From Bipolaris cookei (lineage: Eukaryota > Ascomycota > Dothideomycetes > Pleosporales > Pleosporaceae), in the NCBI GenBank assembly GCA_002286855.1, contig NRSV01000004.1, positions 310,001-374,000 on the forward strand: 64,000 bases of DNA, written 5' to 3'. This document shows, one piece after another, positions 57,622-64,000 of the stretch; within the stretch, counting starts at the first letter, position 1; each line of letters begins with the position of its first letter. The notes below the pieces were generated by a model. That model was not told the DNA's origin and ran no database searches. It saw only the letters and a program-made list of their open reading frames with translations. Made by a program: the position numbers and the translations under genes.

Positions 57622-60582
57622 AAGCGTGGCTAGTCCCCCAGGCATCAGAACGGAGAATAATGGAGTATATTCCTGGTTTCGCTTGATGATTATCAGGATA
57701 ACGCCCATCACGTCAGCCCGGCCGAGCCAATCGTTCGAGTGCCCTAGGGCTGGCCCACTATTTTCGGACACGGCTGTCGGCTTCCCCAACCAATGATATG
57801 CTTGAGCGCGTGTATGGACCACTCTCCAGAAGCAGACGTGGGCCGAGCAGCGTCCATGTGGAATCACAGACCTTGAGAATATGCAGGAAACCCACCCAAA
57901 AATCCGGGAGCTGGGAACACTTACCGCACTAACGCAGTGCAGCGCCTTGGCAAAATACCACCCACGATAGAATAGGAAGGCGGCGAACTGCATCCTCTAC
58001 ACGGTTAGCCTCTGCCCCCAAGCTGACCTGCACACATTTGCCAGGCGAGGCTGTTGCGCGACCTCACTCTGCACTCCTCGGATCAGGAATACGTCCATGT
58101 GTGTATGTATATAGTGTATATGTACCTGTTGTATCTGCATGGCCTAGTCTGGCGCGACAAAGACTGGTTCAAGCGCAGTCGGTCCTATTCCCCAGCCTAT
58201 CGGCAAACGGATGTTTTAATGTTAACGCCGAACGACCAAGTTTGAATCTGAACAGGAATTACGTTGACAGCATCCTCAATCACCTATCATAACCAGCCTC
58301 GGCGTGTTCGCAGCCCGGGGCCTGTCTTCAAACAGACAAAGCTCTTGGCGCTTGATACTTCTTCAACCAAGCTTCGGCAATTTTGCGGTTAACCCGTCAA
58401 ATACACGTAATGGCGTCGGTATTTGAGCCACTCAGGTCGGGCATCACACGGACAAAAAGAAAGTCAAGTTGATGGCGTTACGCCATGAATGCCCCCCGGC
58501 CCCCTTTCTACTACTAAGATCGCAACGTTGTGGCACGGCCAGATCGGGCCGGTAATTGGCATATCCCGCAACCATCTTGCTTGCTACAACCGGCTGTTTC
58601 TCCGAGATCTTCAACTTGGTCTCATGATGCGGCGAGAATGCACGATCGTGTCAAGCGACTTTGGGATGAACGCAGACAGGGCGTAGATGGAGGATGGGCT
58701 TTGCGCTCCGTGGGGAGAGAACTAGATCCCCTTCATCTCGCTTGCGGGGAAGCACCACCCCTGATTCCCTGACCCGTCATCGTACGAGCTCCCGAAACAC
58801 AAATAACAAGCAAGTCATCAAGGTCCAGTCTGCAATGTATGCTCACATCGCGTACTGCAACCACATACAACGACACACTGTCCACTCTACTGGTAGCGAC
58901 TGCGTGGCATGCAACCACCTGTATGTCTAGCAAGTCCATGGCTATCACACGTAAGCCTTTGGTCCAGTAGTGTGCCGACGGGCATACATTCATAAGCCCG
59001 GCAAGAGTGTGTTTGCACAAAACGTTGGTCAGCTCCCTAGTCTAGCCTATAGGCAATGGCCGCTGCCAACAAAGTCACGGCAATCAAGCCCAATACGCTG
59101 AATTCAGAAACATAGCCAAACAGAAACGACAGCAAATTTGCGACAAAAAAACTTCATGCGCGGCGCATATCAACAGCCTGGACCCAGAAACTCTTAACAC
59201 TTCACCTTGCATATAGACATCGTCACCAAGAGTGGAGTACTTTGTCTTTTTGTGGCCATTGATTAAGCGCCCGGCGCCTGTTGATCGGCACTGCAACCAA
59301 CAGGATGAACGATGGCTTTGTGTTCGGCCCCTAAAATCACTTGCAAGGGGTATGAAAAGAGGGATAATTGCATAAATGAGGCCGCATACTTGAGTGGGTA
59401 TTCGCTTTTTCAGGCAATCGGCAGGCCCATTGCGCCGTTACCGTTGGTGCAAATGGCGGCAAAATTTCTCCCCTAAGCGTTTGTGCCTGCGAGAGTCTCC
59501 TCGTGTACAAGACAACGGCTCGCGGAAGGCAAGGCCATGCGAAGGGTATGCCGGCACCCGGGATTTTTGTACCCTTCAAGCGCCCCAAGGCACGCAAGGC
59601 TGTATGCTTCCGGTAAATACACAACCGTCGATATATGTCCTTACGGTTGACCGGATTAATTGATGTCCGGTGGGGACATGTTCCTTGGACTTCGTGTACC
59701 GGTACCGCCATCCAGCCTATCAACGGATTAGTCAACCGGGATGGGGCGTGTACAACGACACGAGTTTGTCAGCCAAGGGAAAAAAAAGAGTGAAAATATG
59801 CTGGAGATGCTACAAAAAGGAGAACTACAAGGCTTACTCCATGGATGCGGCCGTCACACGGCAGAAAAGTGAGGCAACAAAAGTCTTGCGCGGGAGTGGT
59901 GGACGAATTTTGCACCGATCCTTCAGGAAGGCATGAATCCGATACGATAAGGATTGTCGTTCGCATCCCGCCCTTTCGCGCCTAGGTAGAAGCGCCGTGC
60001 AAGCGCAGTTTTTTGCTCTCGCTCCTCCCCCCACACGTCTCCTCCCTTGCCAACAGCACGGTCTGGTGTAACACAAGACTTTCACACGCACCCACCAAGG
60101 ACGCCGATACTAGAGGTCCCAGAAAAAAACAGTAGTCAATGCCATGGACCAAGTCGCTTCTTTTCTTGCCCGGTGTCTTGAGCCACCGGCAGTATATGAC
60201 GAATGCTCCTCGAGTCCCTCTCGCCGCAACTGCCAAAGGGCAACCCTTTGAAACCCAAGAATATGCGAGCCGTGTTCGACCCAACTGCCTGGTAAATTCA
60301 CCATCTTCCCACATCTCCTGTCAAGGCACCGCAACCCGGGCTGAGATGAGCACCACGTAAAAAAACTAGGATGACTTGGGCAAGGGCTACAGGCTCGTGG
60401 GCGGCTGCTTGGCGAAAGGACTGCCTAGCAGCGCGCCACACCGCGTGATTCTACCGGTACTTTTCTCTGTAAGAGTATAGCGAAGTGGAGGGGACTAAGG
60501 CAACATGTAGGAGGAGTGGTCAGCCAGGTACTTGCGTGGGATGTTGATACTTGTCCTTATTACCCACTCAGCCCATTGTTCA

Positions 60583-60597
60583 CCCCCCCCCCCCCCC
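60583..60597 (+). repeat. C15 homopolymer
   Basis: Fifteen consecutive C in the non-coding interval, about 140 bp left of the MITE. Confidence 0.9.
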
Positions 60598-60737
60598 GGT
60601 CCCCTTTTGTGACTGGGAGGGAGCCTAGCACCTACCTATTACCGCAAGCCTTTGCACTCGCGCTGCAAATGTGCGTGAATTGTCCCCAACATTACCAAAT
60701 CGTCTCTCTTCAAAAAAGCGCGTTCGCTGCAGACATA

Positions 60738-60911
60738 CATGGGCAAATTGTTTTTTTAGAAAACAGGATAAGTAGAAGTTAGCGTACCAAACTTTGGTTC
60801 TACCAATCAGAGGAAATCTTGCTGTTGACAACCTCTGTTTGATTGACTGAAAATGACTTTGGTACACTAACTTCTGCCTAGCCTGTTTTCCAAAAAAACG
60901 ATTTGCCCATG
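60738..60911. mobile_element. MITE of 174 bp with TA target duplication
   Basis: TA at 60736-60737 and 60912-60913 flank inverted ends beginning CATGGGCAAAT. The arms are about 56 bp with matches through GAAAACAGG and AGAAGTTAG to GTACCAAA, around a loop of about 60 bp. Differences between the arms are mostly C/T or G/A transitions. Size, TA duplication and palindromic shape fit a Tc1/mariner-type miniature element. The ends are unlike the pogo elements elsewhere in this window. Confidence 0.7.
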
Positions 60912-60937
60912 TATGAGTTGCAGATTCGCAATCGCAG

Positions 60938-60956
60938 CCCCCCCCCCCCCCCCCCC
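60938..60956 (+). repeat. C19 homopolymer
   Basis: Nineteen consecutive C directly right of the MITE in non-coding sequence. Confidence 0.9.
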
Positions 60957-61832
60957 ACACACATCCACCGCACCACTCGACCTTCCAAGAGCAGTACGCG
61001 GAAGCGAATTCCGAGGTACCTTTTCCACATACATACATCGTCAGTGATCCTACAAAAACGCATCATTCGATCTTCAATCCATACGCAAAACAGACAAGAT
61101 CGACCCAGGCGTGTATACTCTAGACCACTCTTCAGTCTGCACCGCATGCTAAAGAACCAACCCCCCCTCCTTTCCCCACTTCAACCAGCTTTGAATATAT
61201 ATGTGAGACAGAAGGGCCAAGCCAAGCGCTACACATGCTGTACACAGCCTGCTTGCATTCAACTTTTTGGATATGGTGAAACACGCTGCCGGTCTTGTGG
61301 ATTGTCTTGTGTGCTGTGCTGTGCTTGAGGCAGGAACAAAGAACGGGCAGGATAGGCAGTGTTGGTAGGCAAGTCATTATTCGCTCTGTGATAAGGATGA
61401 TTGCATGAACTTCGATTGAGAACGACGTGTGTATGCCATAGGTACAGTTAGTAGGTTTTGACAACCTGATGTCTCGTTTTCCTTTTCTCCAACAGTGGTA
61501 ACGCACTGGGCACACATCTTGGGTAGGCAAGATAGGGCGGGTCTTGCACGAACAGAAAAAAGAGCGGCAGGGCCTGTGTGCAATTACGCATCAGGAGATG
61601 AGATTTGTTTGTACAATGTTGCTACATAGGCTGGGTTGATTTTGCAAACGTGGTGCCTCGGCCCATGCAGATTGTCATGTCGAGGCACTGCAGCTCCAAC
61701 TGTGCCGCACGCGCGTCGTCAGCCGTACTGATCAGGTGTCGTCATAAGATTCGTTACTCGCCGACTTTTCCTCGCATCATCAACATCCATCATCCCATCA
61801 AATGCTTTTAGCATTCACTAATATTGACCTGC

Positions 61833-63026
61833 TTAGATAAAATCGCCATCCCCAAAGCCTCCAAACGGATTCGGTGGCCGGCCGCCGAAACCACCACCGC
61901 CACCGGGAAAGGGGGGAGCTCGTCCTCTATCCTCTGCTCTCAGATCTCCTGGCCCAAACGTATCGTATCGCGCGCCCGGAGGAGCCATTGGATCGTAGCC
62001 GCCTTGTCCACCTTGACCACGAAACAGCGGATCATCGAATGTAGGGTGCATACCGCCGCCACCAAAACCACCTGGTCTTGGTAATCCGCCTGCTAGATGT
62101 GGTCGTAGAGGATCGTTGGGCCCGAGTCCCTGTGGATACAAGTCGTCATGACCAATGTTGATGGGATTCCGGTTGTCTTGGAGACGACCTGGCCGACGGT
62201 TCAAGTCTAGTTCATCATCGAAACCGGATATGGGTTCAGGCAGATGTCGGCCGGACTGTGGTGGAATGGCAAGGGGATCATTGAACGGGTGGGGTCGCGC
62301 GGGGTCAGGATCAGCCGATGGCTGCCGCGGATTGGGAGGATCACTTCGTTGGGGATCCTGTCGATCTGCTGTCGGTGTGCGCTCCTGATCTATTGTGCTT
62401 TCCTCATAGCCCGGCTTGTTCAAACGTGGCGCCAGCTTCTGGATCACGGAGATTTTGAGCAGCGAGCCAAGATCGTTCAGCCGACCTGGTGAGATGAAGA
62501 GGTCTTGCAGTTTTTGTGATGTATCCTCTATTGACGTTCCTTCAGGGACGCTGAAGGGTAATTGTGACTCGGAGAGGTAGTCTTTTGTGGTGAGCTCGAA
62601 ATGTGTTGTCTTGTCGTCGCCCACGGCCAGCGCGAAGACAACGGCCTTGCCTCCTAATCTGTTGACCTTGACGAGAAACTCCATAGCTGACTGTGCGTGT
62701 GCATATCGGAATGCATACGAGGATGAAGAGTTCCATTGTGCAGGTAGTTCTTTTGGGTCTTCGGCGTCTGCATGCGCTTCTGTGAGCATCTAAGTTATGA
62801 TAGGTAACCAGACAAGTAGAGGACATGAATGCTTACCTATGCGCTCGTCTTCGCCTAGTCCGATGAGACGGAAACCGACGGCAAGCATGCCAGCATGGAC
62901 TGCCAGTGCGACGGCCTCTGTACTGTTCTTGAGCTGTGATGCCTCGCCTTTAGGTAGTGAAGTGGCCATGAACAACGCGAGCGAACCCGCGCTGAGCGGG
63001 TTGCCCGTTGTATTTGTTTGGACCAT
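61833..63026 (-). CDS. PI31-type proteasome regulator (378 aa)
   Basis: Exon 1 (62837-63026) and exon 2 (61833-62779) join across a 57-bp intron, with acceptor CACAG chosen because it keeps frame (DERIEAHADAED). The N-terminal 170 residues form the FP domain type (SAMEFLVKVNRLGGKAVVFA, TTHFELTTKDYL). The remainder is Pro-, Asp- and Gly-rich with the PI31-like block NIGHDDLYPQGLGPNDPLRP and MHPTFDDPLF, ending in Gly-rich FGGFGDGDFI. PI31 (human PSMF1, yeast Fub1) binds and modulates the 20S proteasome. The domain order and C-terminal blocks support the call well; the regulatory direction (inhibitor or assembly/transport factor) differs between species. Confidence 0.9.
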
Positions 63027-63567
63027 GTTTTGGGGGCTTGATCTTTGCTGCAGGTGGTGAAGTTGTGTAGGACGTATGTAGTGGCAGGAGAAAAGACAGA
63101 GAGAGGGGATGCGTGGAGTGATCAAAGGAATCGATGTTTGTCAAGGTTCAAGTATGGTTCCCGATCAGGCAGCGGAGTTGGGAGCTGTCAAAAGAGAGCC
63201 AATGACGCAGGGGCGGGGTCTGGGGCTGCGCTAATCACGCCCGCTGCGGGCCTGCTGCATTTAGATCGCCGCACCTCACACTCACGATATCTGTTCATGC
63301 ACGATGCTGCAGTATAGCTTCCAGATATAATATTCAATGACATCACCAGAGGTACAAAGCGTTAGACACAAACAGGATACATATATTGCTGTATAACAAA
63401 GCTGCAAAGTATGCGCCAGTACGTCAGTGTGGGCTATGGCACTACCAAAGACAAGAATACGCCAATCCGCGGGGAATAATACGAGACCACCAAACACCAG
63501 AGGCAATGCAGCAAGACGCCACTAACACATTCACAAATCAGATAAGAAAATCCATAAAGCGGGAAGC
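63027..63567. other. Intergenic, no gene seen
   Basis: Promoter side of the PI31 gene and 3' side of the Atg18-family gene, both minus strand. No frame of interest was found. Confidence 0.55.
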
Positions 63568-64000
63568 CTATTCTGGTAGGTCTTGAGAGTTGCTTGCTGC
63601 AAGCTCGTTCGGTTCGAGAAGACTGTCGACGTTAGCAAAAGTCAACCAAGAACAAGCAAATATGTGTCTTACGAGTATTGCTTATATAGAGTGCCCTCGC
63701 CTCCCTTTTCGAGGTCGACGTTGAAGACGTAGTAGCTGCCTTCGCTAGTGACAACCATGATCTGAGGCCCGTTGTTGTTGAGCGCAACCACATTCCTTAC
63801 TGGGCCCGACGACGAGCTGTTGGGTGAGCGCGGTATCTTGACCCAGGCAAAGTCGCGCGAGGGCTCCCAGATCTCTGCTACTGCATTGGGTAGGTACCCT
63901 CCCACGGTAGCAGCGAATGACTTTCCGACCGTTTGAGATGTGCGGCGTATCAAGCTTCCAAAAGTGGGGTTGATTGCTTTTCGTTCTGGAGGCGCCATAT
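63568..64000 (-). CDS. Atg18/PROPPIN-family WD protein, C-terminal end (partial)
   Basis: The gene runs off the right edge. Visible are 63673-64000 and, after a 50-bp intron (63623-63672), the last exon 63568-63622, ending SLLEPNELAASNSQDLPE. The pieces LIRRTSQTVGKSFAATVGGY, YLPNAVAEIWEPSRDFAWVK, VRNVVALNNNGPQIMVVTSE and YYVFNVDLEKGGEGTLYKQY match the last propeller blades of fungal Atg18. Atg18 binds PI3P and acts in autophagosome formation and vacuole size control. The Met at 63998 is probably internal. The lipid-binding FRRG motif would lie outside the window, so Atg18 versus a paralogue such as Hsv2 or Atg21 cannot be decided. Confidence 0.75.

Larger units (their letters stand above)
54357..61832. 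other. Long gene-free interval (7.5 kb) between convergent genes
   Basis: No credible coding region occurs on either strand. The longest frames (55414-55947, 56247-56696) overlap others and look random. It contains a CACTCGCA-type tandem repeat (55325-55362), a GAT microsatellite (57580-57620), C15 and C19 runs and a 174-bp MITE. GC content looks similar to the genic parts, so it is not an obvious RIP-degraded AT desert. Non-coding RNAs cannot be excluded. Confidence 0.5.

Noticed and set aside
1..64000. CRISPR array, bacterial operons or a secondary-metabolite backbone gene cluster
   Set aside because: No regular spacer arrays; genes are intron-containing and eukaryotic; no polyketide synthase, peptide synthetase or terpene synthase signature is present.

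Overview
The window is nuclear DNA of a filamentous ascomycete. Genes sit on both strands with spacers of hundreds to thousands of bases. Their coding regions are split by short introns, mostly 43-65 bp with GTAAGT-like donors. The protein families are fungal: a Zn2Cys6 regulator, a GH67 alpha-glucuronidase, secreted DPP V, a TRP channel of the Yvc1 type and pogo/Fot1-type transposons. Small secreted proteins and RIP-like stop codons (TGG to TAG or TGA) in transposons suggest a plant-associated Dothideomycete, perhaps Pleosporales. That placement is inference; no marker gene was available. Introns and exon ends below were joined by hand from reading frame and splice sites.

Layout, 0-12 kb: the 5' end of a gene cut by the left edge (-), an unrecognised 685-aa protein (-), a Zn2Cys6 regulator resembling AmyR/MalR (-), a 71-aa cysteine-rich secreted protein (+) and an F-box-like protein (+). 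12-25 kb: a degraded reading frame, a fold-back pogo transposon, a PTR2 peptide transporter (-), a secreted dipeptidyl-peptidase V (-) and a second, internally deleted pogo element that still carries an open frame. 24.8-32.3 kb: a GH67 alpha-glucuronidase, an ankyrin protein and an aldehyde dehydrogenase, all (+).

33-39.4 kb is an accessory stretch. It holds a broken gene containing a 20-base C tract, and two pogo elements inserted 18 bp apart. The second of these contains an inverted pair of 413-bp LTRs plus a truncated third LTR. A small secreted protein follows. 40-54.4 kb returns to core genes: a C2H2 zinc-finger protein (+), VPS9 (-) and an asparagine-synthetase-like protein (+) sharing a 301-bp divergent promoter, the Yvc1-type vacuolar TRP channel (+, many introns) and a C2H2 transcription factor (+). 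About 7.5 kb without a credible gene then follows, containing a 174-bp MITE and long C tracts. The window closes with a PI31-type proteasome regulator (-) and the 3' end of an Atg18-family PROPPIN gene (-).

Functional links: secreted DPP V (dipeptide release) and the PTR2 carrier (di/tripeptide uptake) are neighbours on one strand. GH67 and the AmyR/MalR-like regulator fit plant polysaccharide or sugar use. The most unusual content is the pogo family. Two copies share the same internal palindromic breakpoint, so a fold-back derivative appears to have transposed. Three derivatives all lack the later DDE region yet keep the DNA-binding half.
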